Position numbers and translations under genes: made by a program. The notes under the pieces are model-generated. The model saw only the letters and a program-made list of their open reading frames with translations. It had not been told where the DNA came from and ran no database searches. Positions 1 to 7,922 of a DNA stretch of 64,000 nt are shown piece after piece. Origin of the DNA: Pseudidiomarina atlantica (GTDB lineage: Bacteria; Pseudomonadota; Gammaproteobacteria; Enterobacterales; Alteromonadaceae); the NCBI RefSeq assembly GCF_000753735.1, contig NZ_JPIN01000001.1, positions 1-64,000 on the forward strand, in the 5' to 3' direction. Within the stretch, counting starts at the first letter, position 1; each line of letters starts with the position of its first letter.

Positions 1-768
1 CGTGAAATGGTGGCGCGCTACAGCGATAGTACGCAAAGCGATGCGCCCGGCTACACCGGGCACGTCGAAGACGACGACCTCGGCCTCGTGTATATGCAGG
101 CACGATACTATGATCCAGTGATTGGGCGGTTTTACAGCAACGATCCCATTGGCTTCCGTGATGTGCATAGTTTTAATCGATATGCATATGCGAACAATAA
201 CCCTTATAAATATATTGATCCTGATGGTAGAGATTCAATTTTTATAGCAAGGCCTCTTAGTCGTACTAGCATGGCGCAGCACGTTTTTGCAATAACTACC
301 AATGTGGGTAGTAATGGTCAACATTCACTGGCGTCTCGTTTTAGTTATGGCCCAGTGGATCAAGATGGTAATGATCCTCTGAGAAATGTTACAGGATCTG
401 GTGATGCCACAGATATTGCAGATGCTGGATATGCCAATGATGTTATTAATTCTTTGAATAATGGTACGCCACTGCCAGACGGCGTGTTTACGTCAACAAT
501 AAACGCACCAGATGCTGTAACTGAAGCTGTAGGTAACGCCATAATAGGGAATGATGATTATGAAACCGTTCCTTCCCTTCAGCCGGGGCCGGGGGCTAAT
601 AGTAACTCGGCAGCTGCACTTCTTGGGCAAATGGCGTCAGGCATAGCAGGGAAAAACTTTGCTTTACCAGCAGGAGCTACCCTACCGGGGGCGGAAGCTT
701 CAAATATTAATAATGTTCAAGTGAATCAGGAACAATTGCAGAGAGATTTATCTCAAATAAATAACTAA
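1..768 (+). CDS. Rhs-family protein, C-terminal part with variable tip (5' end outside window)
   Basis: The reading frame is open from base 1, so this is the 3' end of a longer gene. The first ~75 codons carry the conserved end of the Rhs core: GYTGH, GLVYMQARYYDPVIGRF and a terminal NPYKYIDPDG. Rhs proteins are large beta-cage carriers whose variable C-terminus is usually a toxin released after the core. The ~175 residues after the core here (from RDSIFIA) are unrelated to the core and more AT-rich. They contain QHVFAITTN and a distant NSNSAAALLG, which loosely recall the His and Asn/Cys-Asn motifs of permuted papain-like domains, but the usual Cys would be Ser. That fold is a weak inference. 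A small membrane protein gene follows after 22 nt, as expected for an immunity partner. Rhs identity is sure; tip function is unknown. Confidence 0.85.
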   Translation, partial: REMVARYSDSTQSDAPGYTGHVEDDDLGLVYMQARYYDPVIGRFYSNDPIGFRDVHSFNRYAYANNNPYKYIDPDGRDSIFIARPLSRTSMAQHVFAITTNVGSNGQHSLASRFSYGPVDQDGNDPLRNVTGSGDATDIADAGYANDVINSLNNGTPLPDGVFTSTINAPDAVTEAVGNAIIGNDDYETVPSLQPGPGANSNSAAALLGQMASGIAGKNFALPAGATLPGAEASNINNVQVNQEQLQRDLSQINN

Positions 769-790
769 CAGGTCTGGATTAGATTACTTT

Positions 791-1180
791 ATGTCAAAGA
801 GAATTTTAATAATATTTGCTGCACTAGTATTGCTGTTTAACTTATTTTTTTTGAGTTATAGATATATTTGGCCATTATTTGATAAGAGTGGCTTAGTTGA
901 GACAGGTGAATACAGAGGATTAAATATTAGTGATACTAAAGAGGATGTAGTTCGACTAACAATTAACCCGGTTTATAATAGTAAACTTAAAATTGTCGGT
1001 TATTCTGATGTTGCAGGTAAAACCAAATTAGTTTTTCAAAGACAAAGTGAAGCAAGTTTGTTTGAATCGGATGTTTGGATTTTAATGTACCCTAGTGTCC
1101 ACAAAGAAACTGTGAAGCTTACATTTAAAGAAAATCGTTTGATAAAAATTGAATATAGAAGGAATTTCTTTTCTCCCTAA
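791..1180 (+). CDS. Small membrane-anchored protein, possible immunity partner of the Rhs tip
   Basis: A 129-residue protein of a type I cannot name. It begins with a hydrophobic segment (about residues 4-24, ILIIFAALVLLFNLFFLSY) that would act as a signal anchor, leaving ~100 residues outside the inner membrane. The motif RGLNISDTKEDVVRL resembles the helix-turn of small BamE/SmpA-like or DUF3192-like domains; this is pattern similarity only. The gene starts 22 nt after the Rhs gene, is clearly AT-rich compared with the housekeeping genes further on, and is closed by a terminator. Immunity genes normally sit exactly here, directly behind the toxin tip, and membrane anchoring would suit protection against a periplasmic toxin. 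The role is inferred from position. Confidence 0.6.
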   Translation: MSKRILIIFAALVLLFNLFFLSYRYIWPLFDKSGLVETGEYRGLNISDTKEDVVRLTINPVYNSKLKIVGYSDVAGKTKLVFQRQSEASLFESDVWILMYPSVHKETVKLTFKENRLIKIEYRRNFFSP

Positions 1181-1190
1181 TTTTTGAATC

Positions 1191-1216
1191 CAAAGCCTCG
1201 CCCTCGCGGGGCTTTG
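1191..1216 (+). terminator. Rho-independent terminator after the Rhs/partner pair
   Basis: CAAAGCCTCG pairs with CGGGGCTTTG around the loop CCCTCG, a 10-bp stem with one G-T pair, followed by TTTATT. It lies 11 nt after the stop of the small membrane protein and ends that unit. Confidence 0.75.
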
Positions 1217-1245
1217 TTTATTCTCATATCAAAGCAAGTAGCAGA

Positions 1246-1515
1246 TCAATATTCAGATGAGACGGTGCAAGGTTTGGTATCAATGCCATGCTTGGTGGCA
1301 AAAGCCATCAGTTTCTTATCGTAAAAGTTCATATCCCGTTGGTAACGGCAGAAGAACTTTATTTCTGCATTTTCTTGGTCATAGATAGCCCGAATATCGT
1401 TTTCCCCGGCATCAATGGAGTAAGAGCCATCGTCTAGCTGATAAGCGGATTGTCCTCCAACAAAGCTCTCTTTGGTCAATAAAGACAGCACCTCTTCAAC
1501 TCGCTCTGGTGGTAC
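1246..1515 (-). pseudogene. 5'-truncated orphan gene next to an IS scar
   Basis: A minus-strand frame ends at 1246 and runs without a stop up to the IS boundary near 1515, encoding VPPERVEEVLSLLTKESF followed by ~70 more residues. A GTG at 1491 could start an 81-residue product, but no ribosome binding site precedes it. The simplest reading is that an insertion sequence landed in the gene, removed its 5' part and later decayed. I recognise no family. Its place beside an Rhs tip suggests a leftover toxin tip or immunity gene, but nothing in the residues proves it. It could still be a short expressed gene. Confidence 0.45.
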
Positions 1516-1627
1516 TGTAATCCCCCCATTTTAAGCAGCAGTTATTCGTAGAATTAATGAACCGCTTGCGTTAATTGTTTGGGCGGAATGCCTCCGATTG
1601 CCGTGTTAGGCTGTTCGTTGTTTTAAG
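1516..1627 (-). mobile_element. Remnant of an IS3-family insertion sequence (transposase end and terminal repeat)
   Basis: On the minus strand the frame reads NNEQPNTAIGGIPPKQLTQA then VH and a stop, the typical end of the IS3-family integrase-type transposase (OrfB). It is followed by ~45 nt of non-coding sequence that ends in GGGGGGATTACA, so on the plus strand the element begins TGTAATCCCCCC at 1516, the 5'-TG...CA-3' type of end expected for IS3. Only ~110 bp remain: the rest of the transposase and the other terminal repeat are missing, so it cannot move. It separates the truncated orphan gene from the tesA terminator. Confidence 0.7.
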
Positions 1628-1632
1628 CCAAA

Positions 1633-1645
1633 GCCACTGAGTGGC
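1633..1645 (-). terminator. Possible terminator of tesA
   Basis: GCCAC-TCA-GTGGC on the minus strand, 16 nt downstream of the tesA stop, followed by TTTGGCTTAAAA. The stem is only 5 bp and the T-run is broken, so it is weak. Confidence 0.4.
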
Positions 1646-1661
1646 AAGAAACCCCCTGACA

Positions 1662-2282
1662 CTAGCGCCCCAGCAAATCCAGCAGATGTGGTTCCATAAT
1701 ATCAGCGATGTCGTCTTGTGCTTCGCGATTGGGATGAATGCCATCGTTTTGCATTAATTCTGGTTTAATCGCTATTTGCTCCATAAAAAACGGGATCAAC
1801 AGCGTGTCTGTGCTTTGCGTTACGGTAGGAAAAATGTCGGCAAACATCTTGCTGTAACGTGCGCCGTAGTTCGGCGGAATTCTGATCTGACTCACCGCAA
1901 CTTTTATGTCATCTGCTTGCAATCGCTCAATGATCTGTCGCAAATTGGACTCGATTGTTTGTGGCGTGAAGCCACGAAGGCCATCGTTGCCTCCCAGTTC
2001 GACAAATACGGCATCGGGGGTATGGGTTTTGAGCACGCCGTTGAGACGATTCAGCGCACCTTGTGTGGTGTCACCGCTAATACTGGCGTTTACCAGCGTA
2101 ATATCAGGGTGACTCGCTGACCAACGCTCCTGCAAAATGCCAACCCATGACTCCTTTTGCGACATGCCATAACCGGCACTTAGACTGTCGCCGAGCACGA
2201 CGAGTGTTCCATTTGCGAAAACTGGACGTATAAGCACCAACAGTGCGACGATAACTGCAAATTTAACAAGGAAATTTTTCAT
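1662..2282 (-). CDS. tesA: Acyl-CoA thioesterase I / lysophospholipase L1, periplasmic
   Basis: An SGNH/GDSL hydrolase that cleaves acyl-thioesters and lysophospholipids in the periplasm. The chosen start gives 206 residues with a signal peptide (about residues 1-23, ending PVFA). The catalytic blocks are clear: GDSLSAGYG with Ser33, GGNDG (block III Asn), and DGIHPN with Asp180 and His183. The frame is open for 59 more codons upstream, but those residues carry no TesA similarity and would bury the signal peptide. The start codon lies 2 nt from the start codon of the divergent ybbA gene. tesA next to ybbAP is a conserved gammaproteobacterial arrangement. Confidence 0.93.
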   Translation of the reverse strand: MKNFLVKFAVIVALLVLIRPVFANGTLVVLGDSLSAGYGMSQKESWVGILQERWSASHPDITLVNASISGDTTQGALNRLNGVLKTHTPDAVFVELGGNDGLRGFTPQTIESNLRQIIERLQADDIKVAVSQIRIPPNYGARYSKMFADIFPTVTQSTDTLLIPFFMEQIAIKPELMQNDGIHPNREAQDDIADIMEPHLLDLLGR

Positions 2283-2284
2283 AA

Positions 2285-2965
2285 ATGTTGATTCAAACCA
2301 CTCAGTTAACGAAAGATGTAGAAACCAGTGAGGGCATTCTACACATTTTACAAGCGACCGACCTACAAATTGCAGCTGGTGAGACCGTTGCGATTGTGGG
2401 CGCGTCCGGCTCAGGCAAGTCAACTTTATTAAGCTTACTTGCTGGGTTAGACCTCGCAAGTAACGGTGATGTTTCTATAGATAACGTAAAACTTAGCGAT
2501 TTGGATGAAGAGCAACGGGCAAAAGTCCGTGCTGACAAGATTGGTTTTATTTTCCAGTCCTTTTTGCTGATCCCCAGTTTAACGGCGCTGGAAAACGTGA
2601 TGTTGCCAGCTGAGTTGGCGGGTAACAAAGAAGCTGAAAAGCATGCCCGTGAGTTGCTCAGCAAAGTCGGCTTGCAAGATCGTTTGACCCATTATCCGAA
2701 TCAATTGTCGGGCGGTGAGCAGCAACGTGTGGCCATCGCTCGTGCCTTTGTCGGCACCCCAAAAATCCTGTTTGCCGATGAGCCGACAGGGAATCTAGAT
2801 GCAACGACCGGACAGAAAATCGAAGATTTGCTGTTTGACATGAACGAAGCTTCGGGCACAACTTTAGTGATGGTGACCCACGACAGTGAACTCGCGCAAC
2901 GCTGCCAACGGGTGCTGCGCATGGATGCCGGTAAACTGACCGAGGTGGTGCGCGATGTGGCATAA
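2285..2965 (+). CDS. ybbA: ABC transporter ATP-binding protein, YbbA type
   Basis: A 226-residue ATPase of the LolD/MacB-like group that energises an FtsX-type permease. Walker A GASGSGKST is at 39-47, the Q-loop at QSFLL (~91), the signature LSGGEQQR at 141-148, Walker B ILFADEP at 161-167 and the switch His in VTHDSE. AAGGA precedes the start and lies inside tesA. The 3' end overlaps the permease gene by 11 nt, indicating coupled translation. The exact substrate of YbbAP is not settled; a role in lipid or lipoprotein handling fits the tesA neighbour but is inference. Confidence 0.92.
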   Translation: MLIQTTQLTKDVETSEGILHILQATDLQIAAGETVAIVGASGSGKSTLLSLLAGLDLASNGDVSIDNVKLSDLDEEQRAKVRADKIGFIFQSFLLIPSLTALENVMLPAELAGNKEAEKHARELLSKVGLQDRLTHYPNQLSGGEQQRVAIARAFVGTPKILFADEPTGNLDATTGQKIEDLLFDMNEASGTTLVMVTHDSELAQRCQRVLRMDAGKLTEVVRDVA

Positions 2966-5468
2966 ATTATCGTGGCGCTTGCTGAAGCATGAGTTACGCC
3001 GCGGTGAGTTGACCATTATGGCGGCAGCAATTGTGCTGTCAGTCACCGCAGTTTTATCGTTAGCACTCTTCACGGATCGCTTGCAGGCAGGGCTCAGCGA
3101 ACGCAGTGCCGAATTTCTTGCGGCTGATCGGGTGTTAAGCTCGCGCCGTGAAGTCAGTGAAGACTGGATTGCACGGGCTCAAGCTGAAGGCTTGCAAACC
3201 GCACAACGCGTGGTATTCAATTCCATGGCATTTGCCGGCGAGCAGCTAGCCTTGGTCGATGTTAAAGCGGTCAGCGATGGCTATCCGTTGCGTGGCGAGT
3301 TGCGGGTGGCGGAGCAACCCTACGCGCAAGACCAAGTAGCACAGGGGCTACCAGCGCCAGGCGAAGCTTGGGTCGCAGCAGCGCTGTTTCAGGAGTTACA
3401 ACTCGAGATTGGTGACACTATTGAGATAGGTGATAGTGCGTTCAGTGTCGAAAAAGTGCTGACCTATGAACCCGACGTCGGCTTTTCGGTGTTTACCGAT
3501 AGCCCCAACGTGCTGATCAATTATTCTGAATTGGCGGCAACGGGGCTGATCCAACCTGGCAGTCGCGTGCGCTTCAATATTCTCTATGCGGGGGAGCCAG
3601 CCGCACTGGCAACTTACGAGGAATGGCTTACGCCGCAATTAAATGATGATACGCATAATTGGCGCAGTATCGAAGACGGTGATTCACCGCTCGCGCGCAG
3701 TCTACAACGCGCCGAACGCTTTATGTTGTTGGCGAGTTTGCTTGGTGTAGTACTCGCCGCAACTGCGGTGGCCGTTGCTGCACAGCGCTATTGTCAGCGT
3801 AATTACGACGTCGTGGCCATTTTCAAGACGCTCGGTGCGCAACGGGCACAAATTCAGAAGATTTTTATTCTGCATTTGTTGCTGCTTACCAGCTTTAGTA
3901 TTGCCGTGGGCGTCGCTTTGGGCTGGCTCATTCAAAGTCAGGTGGTGGACCTTGTGGCGCGCTACTTTGACGTGAATTTACCGGCCGCGAGTGGCCGTGG
4001 CTATTTGCTCGCTATTGGCACAGGCCTCGTCAGTGCCGTAATGTTTACCCTGTACCCGTTATTACGCTTAGTCGGCATTCCACCCTTACGGGTACTCAAC
4101 CGACAGCTGACCGGAACCGATCGGCTGCGCTGGCTGCATTGGGTGGCATCGGGCGGCACTATCTATCTATTGCTGTGGTTGTATAGCCAACAGTGGTTAT
4201 TGTCGACCGCATTATTTGCCGGCGGTGCTTTAGCGGCGGTGATTTTGTTATTGGTAGGCCGCTTGTTTATTCGTGCCAGTCGGCAAGCTGGGATGCAAGC
4301 AGGGAGTGCCTGGCGGCTGGCGATGGCCGGTTTGCAGCGAAGGGCACAAGCCAACAGCGTGCAAATGCTGAGTTTTTCAACGGCTATCATGTTACTGCTT
4401 TTAGTGTTGGCCTTACGGCATGAGTTGCTGGCTGATTGGCAACGGCAATTGCCCGACGATGCGCCGAATTATTTCTTGATTAACGTCGCTGAAGACGATG
4501 TTGACGCACTCAAACAGCGCTTTGCTGAGCGCAATGTCGCTGCTAATGACATGTATCCGATTGTGCCGGGGCGTATGACTGCGGTGAATGGCGTGCCAGT
4601 GGTCGACGAAGTTAGTAAAGAAGAGCGCGAAAGCGATGCTGAAGTGCAAAGTGAACAGCGTGAAGGCTTCGGTCGTGAACTATCGCTCACGTGGCGCGAT
4701 ACCCTGCCACCCAACAATGAAATCATCGCAGGTGAATGGTGGGGCGTGAATGCGGCGCCACAAGTCTCCATTGAAAGTGAGGTCGCTGAGCGCATGCGTG
4801 TCGGCCTTGGCGATGAACTCGAGTTTAATATTGGTGGTGAAGTGTTTAGCGTCCCGATCACCAGTATACGTGAAGTTAACTGGGGTTCGTTACAACCGAA
4901 TTTCTTTATGATTTTCAACACCTCGACTTTGGAAGATTTTCCAGCGTCGTATATCTCCAGCTTTAATCTGCCAGAAGAACGTAAAAGCGAGCTTTATGAG
5001 CTGTTTAAGCCGTTTCCGCAGGTATCACTGATTGATCTTGATGCGATCATGGACCAGTTACGTGAGGTGATTGAACAGGTCAGCATTGCAATATTGTTTG
5101 TGCTGATTCTGGTCATTGTCGCAGGGATTTTGGTACTCCTCGCACAAGTTCAAGCATCGCTAGAGGAGCGCGAGAAAGAACTGGTGATCTTGCGCACTCT
5201 CGGTGCCCCGGCGAAACTGTTGAGTCGTGCGGTGACCTACGAGTTTGTCATTCTCGGTGCCATTAGTGGGTTGATTGCCACGCTGGCAATGGAAGTGTCG
5301 TTGTATATTCTGCAAACGCAAGTGTTTGAGCTCGGCGCAACTTTCCATTGGCGGTTCTGGCTGGTGGGGCCGATCGCGGGAGCTGTGATCGTGGGCATTA
5401 TGGGGCGGCTTGCCTGCGGACGTCTGATCCGCCGCAATACCGCCCAGCTTATTCGACGCCTAGCGTGA
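2955..5468 (+). CDS. ybbP: FtsX-like permease, YbbP type
   Basis: Inner-membrane partner of YbbA, 837 residues, close to the length of E. coli YbbP. It has an N-terminal membrane segment (~20-40, LTIMAAAIVLSVTAVLSLAL), a long periplasmic part, two FtsX-like membrane bundles (around 255-440 and 690-830) separated by a second periplasmic domain, and terminal Arg-rich residues. The two copies of the Leu-Gly-Ala loop (KTLGAQRAQIQ near 285 and RTLGAPAKLLS near 745) are the cytoplasmic coupling loops typical of FtsX permeases. It overlaps ybbA by 11 nt and its end overlaps the convergent hydrolase gene by 20 nt. Confidence 0.9.
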   Translation: MWHKLSWRLLKHELRRGELTIMAAAIVLSVTAVLSLALFTDRLQAGLSERSAEFLAADRVLSSRREVSEDWIARAQAEGLQTAQRVVFNSMAFAGEQLALVDVKAVSDGYPLRGELRVAEQPYAQDQVAQGLPAPGEAWVAAALFQELQLEIGDTIEIGDSAFSVEKVLTYEPDVGFSVFTDSPNVLINYSELAATGLIQPGSRVRFNILYAGEPAALATYEEWLTPQLNDDTHNWRSIEDGDSPLARSLQRAERFMLLASLLGVVLAATAVAVAAQRYCQRNYDVVAIFKTLGAQRAQIQKIFILHLLLLTSFSIAVGVALGWLIQSQVVDLVARYFDVNLPAASGRGYLLAIGTGLVSAVMFTLYPLLRLVGIPPLRVLNRQLTGTDRLRWLHWVASGGTIYLLLWLYSQQWLLSTALFAGGALAAVILLLVGRLFIRASRQAGMQAGSAWRLAMAGLQRRAQANSVQMLSFSTAIMLLLLVLALRHELLADWQRQLPDDAPNYFLINVAEDDVDALKQRFAERNVAANDMYPIVPGRMTAVNGVPVVDEVSKEERESDAEVQSEQREGFGRELSLTWRDTLPPNNEIIAGEWWGVNAAPQVSIESEVAERMRVGLGDELEFNIGGEVFSVPITSIREVNWGSLQPNFFMIFNTSTLEDFPASYISSFNLPEERKSELYELFKPFPQVSLIDLDAIMDQLREVIEQVSIAILFVLILVIVAGILVLLAQVQASLEEREKELVILRTLGAPAKLLSRAVTYEFVILGAISGLIATLAMEVSLYILQTQVFELGATFHWRFWLVGPIAGAVIVGIMGRLACGRLIRRNTAQLIRRLA

Positions 5469-6348
5469 TTGGAGCGGTTGGCACCGCAACTTCAAGTTGT
5501 GGTGCCAACACTTTGCGCCACACCTGTTCAGCGCGCGGTCGAAATAAACCAAAGTGACCGATGCGTGGCACACCAACCTCGTCAGGTGTAAGATGTACGC
5601 GGCGTAATGGTGCTTGTTTAAAAAACTGATGAAGATGATCGATGTTACGTTTCGCCAATAACTCGTCGTCGCTAAACGATAGACTAATGATCGGTGTTTG
5701 CAGCTGCGCATACTCGTGGTACAGGTTTTCCGCGCCAATCAAATAATCCGGCTGTAAACACCAGCGCCGCGACTCCAGCATAGCCGTGCGAGGAACGTTG
5801 CCAACGATGCCCAAGCGTGCGCCAGGGAAGTAACCGAAGAGCGGCACCACCCAAGGCACAAGCAACCACCACAACACCAGTGATTTATATTTCATTGCCC
5901 GTGGCATACCGCGCCAATAGCCTACGCCTGAGGCGACAGTGATGATACGTTCAAGACGCTCGGTACCTTGCAATAGACCTGACAGTTGGCCACTGATGCT
6001 GTGCGCCAAATAGACCACAGGTGCGGCGGCAAAATCAGTGTTGGCGCGCCGACAGGCATATTCAATCACCGCTTGTGCATCGAGTCGCGCCCAGTCCAGA
6101 ATCGATGAATCAAAGTGACGCAGTGATTCTTCTTGTGCTAAACCAATGCCATAATAATCAAAGCCAATGACGTGGTAGCCCTGTTGCGCTAACCATTGGC
6201 AAAAGCTGGCATAGTAGCTATGTGGAACCGCCATAGCCGGCGCCATAATGACGACTTTACGTGGTTGTTCGCAACTGTACTCGTGAATATAGATGGTGCG
6301 ATTGGGCGCGCTGTCAAGCGCTTGACGCTTACTCGAGTTCTTCGGCAT
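5449..6348 (-). CDS. Alpha/beta hydrolase, serine type
   Basis: About 299 residues. Visible parts of the fold are the oxyanion segment APAMAVPHSYY, the strand GYHVIGFDYYGIG, the nucleophile elbow VYLAHSISGQ (Ser of HSISG), an acidic LSFSDDELLA and a late RIGHFGLF (His). The sequence fits the COG4757-type predicted alpha/beta hydrolases; the substrate is unknown. The frame is open to a GTG at 6387, but the ATG at 6348 leaves a shorter overlap with yciB (20 nt). Neither start has a strong ribosome binding site, so translation is probably coupled to yciB. The tail overlaps ybbP in convergent orientation. Confidence 0.75.
   Translation of the reverse strand: MPKNSSKRQALDSAPNRTIYIHEYSCEQPRKVVIMAPAMAVPHSYYASFCQWLAQQGYHVIGFDYYGIGLAQEESLRHFDSSILDWARLDAQAVIEYACRRANTDFAAAPVVYLAHSISGQLSGLLQGTERLERIITVASGVGYWRGMPRAMKYKSLVLWWLLVPWVVPLFGYFPGARLGIVGNVPRTAMLESRRWCLQPDYLIGAENLYHEYAQLQTPIISLSFSDDELLAKRNIDHLHQFFKQAPLRRVHLTPDEVGVPRIGHFGLFRPRAEQVWRKVLAPQLEVAVPTAPITLGVE
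5478..5508. other. Long near-perfect inverted repeat just after the ybbP stop
   Basis: TTGGCACC-G-CAACTT-C-AAGTTG-T-GGTGCCAA: 14 paired bases interrupted by one G/T position, 9 nt after the ybbP stop codon and inside the end of the convergent hydrolase gene. It has no T-run on either side, so it may be an RNA 3'-end protector or pause hairpin rather than a classical terminator. Confidence 0.5.
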
Positions 6349-6883
6349 CTTTGTCACGATCCGTGTGGTGTTTGAACATATAGGCACCGGTAAAGATAGT
6401 GAAAATCAGCGTCGCTCCGAGTGTACCGAACACCTTAAAGTTGACCCAAGCGTCTAAGCTCCAGTACTCAGCGATATACAGATTTACCGCAGCTAAACTT
6501 AGGGTGAAGACGACCCAAGCGTAGGTAAGACGGACCCATGCAAAATGCGGCAGATTGATTTCATCGCCGAGGAACTGTTGTAGCGGCGAACGCTTTTTCC
6601 ACCACAAGCCAATGAGCAAGAACAGCGCGATAGCGACATAAATAACGCTGACTTTCAGTTTGATAAACCATTCGTCGCGTAAAAACAGCGTGATTGCGCC
6701 GAATATCAGTACCACCCAGAGAATAATCCAATGCCGAGGCGTTATCACTTCGCGCATGAATTTCAAGGCGATGATCTGTAATACCGTTCCAAGCATAAGA
6801 ACAGCAGTGGCTAGAAAAATATCGCCGAGTAAATAAAATACAAAAAACAGAGCGATAGGAAGATATTCGAGCACAAACAACAT
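6329..6883 (-). CDS. yciB: Inner-membrane protein YciB (septation/envelope spanning protein family)
   Basis: A 184-residue multi-pass protein matching YciB/IspZ: it starts MLFVLEYLPIALFFVFYLLGD and has five or six hydrophobic segments plus the conserved stretches FLRDEWFIKLKVSVIYV and WVNFKVFGTLGATLIFT. In E. coli YciB affects cell envelope synthesis and interacts with elongation and division proteins. The ATG at 6883 is preferred because family members begin there; an upstream start 22 codons earlier adds residues with no counterpart. The downstream hydrolase gene overlaps its last codons. Confidence 0.88.
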   Translation of the reverse strand: MLFVLEYLPIALFFVFYLLGDIFLATAVLMLGTVLQIIALKFMREVITPRHWIILWVVLIFGAITLFLRDEWFIKLKVSVIYVAIALFLLIGLWWKKRSPLQQFLGDEINLPHFAWVRLTYAWVVFTLSLAAVNLYIAEYWSLDAWVNFKVFGTLGATLIFTIFTGAYMFKHHTDRDKDAEELE

Positions 6884-7007
6884 GATGACTATCCGCAAAA
6901 ATTTGATGTACTGAGTTTGCCAGAAAAGTTTGTTGACGACTAGCGACAACGACTAAACTTAGCAGTTACGGCAATAAAGCTCCAACTGATGAGCAGAGGA
7001 CGTAGTA

Positions 7008-7922
7008 ATGAAACTATTGATAACCGGTGGCACCGGCGTGATTGGCAGTGCCTTGGTAGCGCGTTTGCAAGAACGTTACGAAATAACGGTCACCAGTCGC
7101 TCGCCTAGCAAAGCCCAACAACAACTTGGGGCCGGGGTGAAAGTGGTCAAGGGGCTAGCCGAGATCGCCGATATAGGCGCTTTTCACGGCGTAATTAATT
7201 TGCAAGGTGAGGGCATTGCCGACAAGCGCTGGAGCGCCGCGCAAAAGCAACGCTTGCAAGAGAGTCGCTGGCAGGTCACCGCCGAACTAGCGCAACGCAT
7301 TGCCGCTGCCGAGCAGCCGCCCAAGGTGTTGATCAGTGGCTCAGCCATCGGCTATTACGGGGCGCAAGGTGATGAAGTGATGACTGAAGACAAGCAGGTC
7401 GACTTGCCAGACGATTTTGCCCATCAGTTGTGTGCCAAGTGGGAAGAGCTAGCGCTACAAGCGCAATCCGCCTCGACGCGTGTCTGCGTGTTACGCACCG
7501 GTGTAGTGCTGGCGAGTGACGCTAGCGCACTGCAAAAAATGCTACCGCCTTATCTATTAGGATTAGGTGGACCGCTGGGTCACGGGCGTCAGTACTTTTC
7601 GTGGATTCACTTGCAGGACATGGTAAGGCTGATTGAGTTTCTATTGGAGACGCCAGATGCACAGGGCATCTACAATGCCACGGCGCCAGAGCCGGTGCGA
7701 CAGCAGGAATTTAGTGCTTGTTTGGCAAAAACTTTGCGCAAATCACATTTTATGCGCGTTCCAGCATGGGTAATGAAATTTGCCTTAGGGGAGATGTCGC
7801 AAATGTTGCTCACTGGCCAGCGTGTGGTGCCGGCCAGATTGCAACAGCAGGGCTTTAACTTTGAATTTCCGCAGCTTGCTGCAGCGCTGCGCGATTGTTT
7901 GTTGCCTGCTTCATCTGCGTAA
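7008..7922 (+). CDS. yfcH: TIGR01777-type epimerase (YfcH family), NAD-dependent epimerase fold
   Basis: 304 residues with an N-terminal Rossmann motif [14 protein letters not shown], the family stretch [30 protein letters not shown] (SxxxYYG in place of the usual YxxxK), [10 protein letters not shown] and a C-terminal DUF1731-like segment with [24 protein letters not shown]. The family is widespread but its substrate is unknown. AGAGGA precedes the ATG. The last 68 nt overlap the convergent trpA gene, an unusually long tail overlap. Confidence 0.87.
   Translation: MKLLITGGTGVIGSALVARLQERYEITVTSRSPSKAQQQLGAGVKVVKGLAEIADIGAFHGVINLQGEGIADKRWSAAQKQRLQESRWQVTAELAQRIAAAEQPPKVLISGSAIGYYGAQGDEVMTEDKQVDLPDDFAHQLCAKWEELALQAQSASTRVCVLRTGVVLASDASALQKMLPPYLLGLGGPLGHGRQYFSWIHLQDMVRLIEFLLETPDAQGIYNATAPEPVRQQEFSACLAKTLRKSHFMRVPAWVMKFALGEMSQMLLTGQRVVPARLQQQGFNFEFPQLAAALRDCLLPASSA

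Noticed and set aside
2283-2459. N-terminal extension of tesA to 265 residues
   Set aside because: It runs antisense through ybbA and would bury the signal peptide; TesA proteins start at the MKNF signal sequence.
2302-2963. Minus-strand frames opposite ybbA
   Set aside because: They are shadows of a clearly coding plus-strand ABC ATPase; the translations show no family features.
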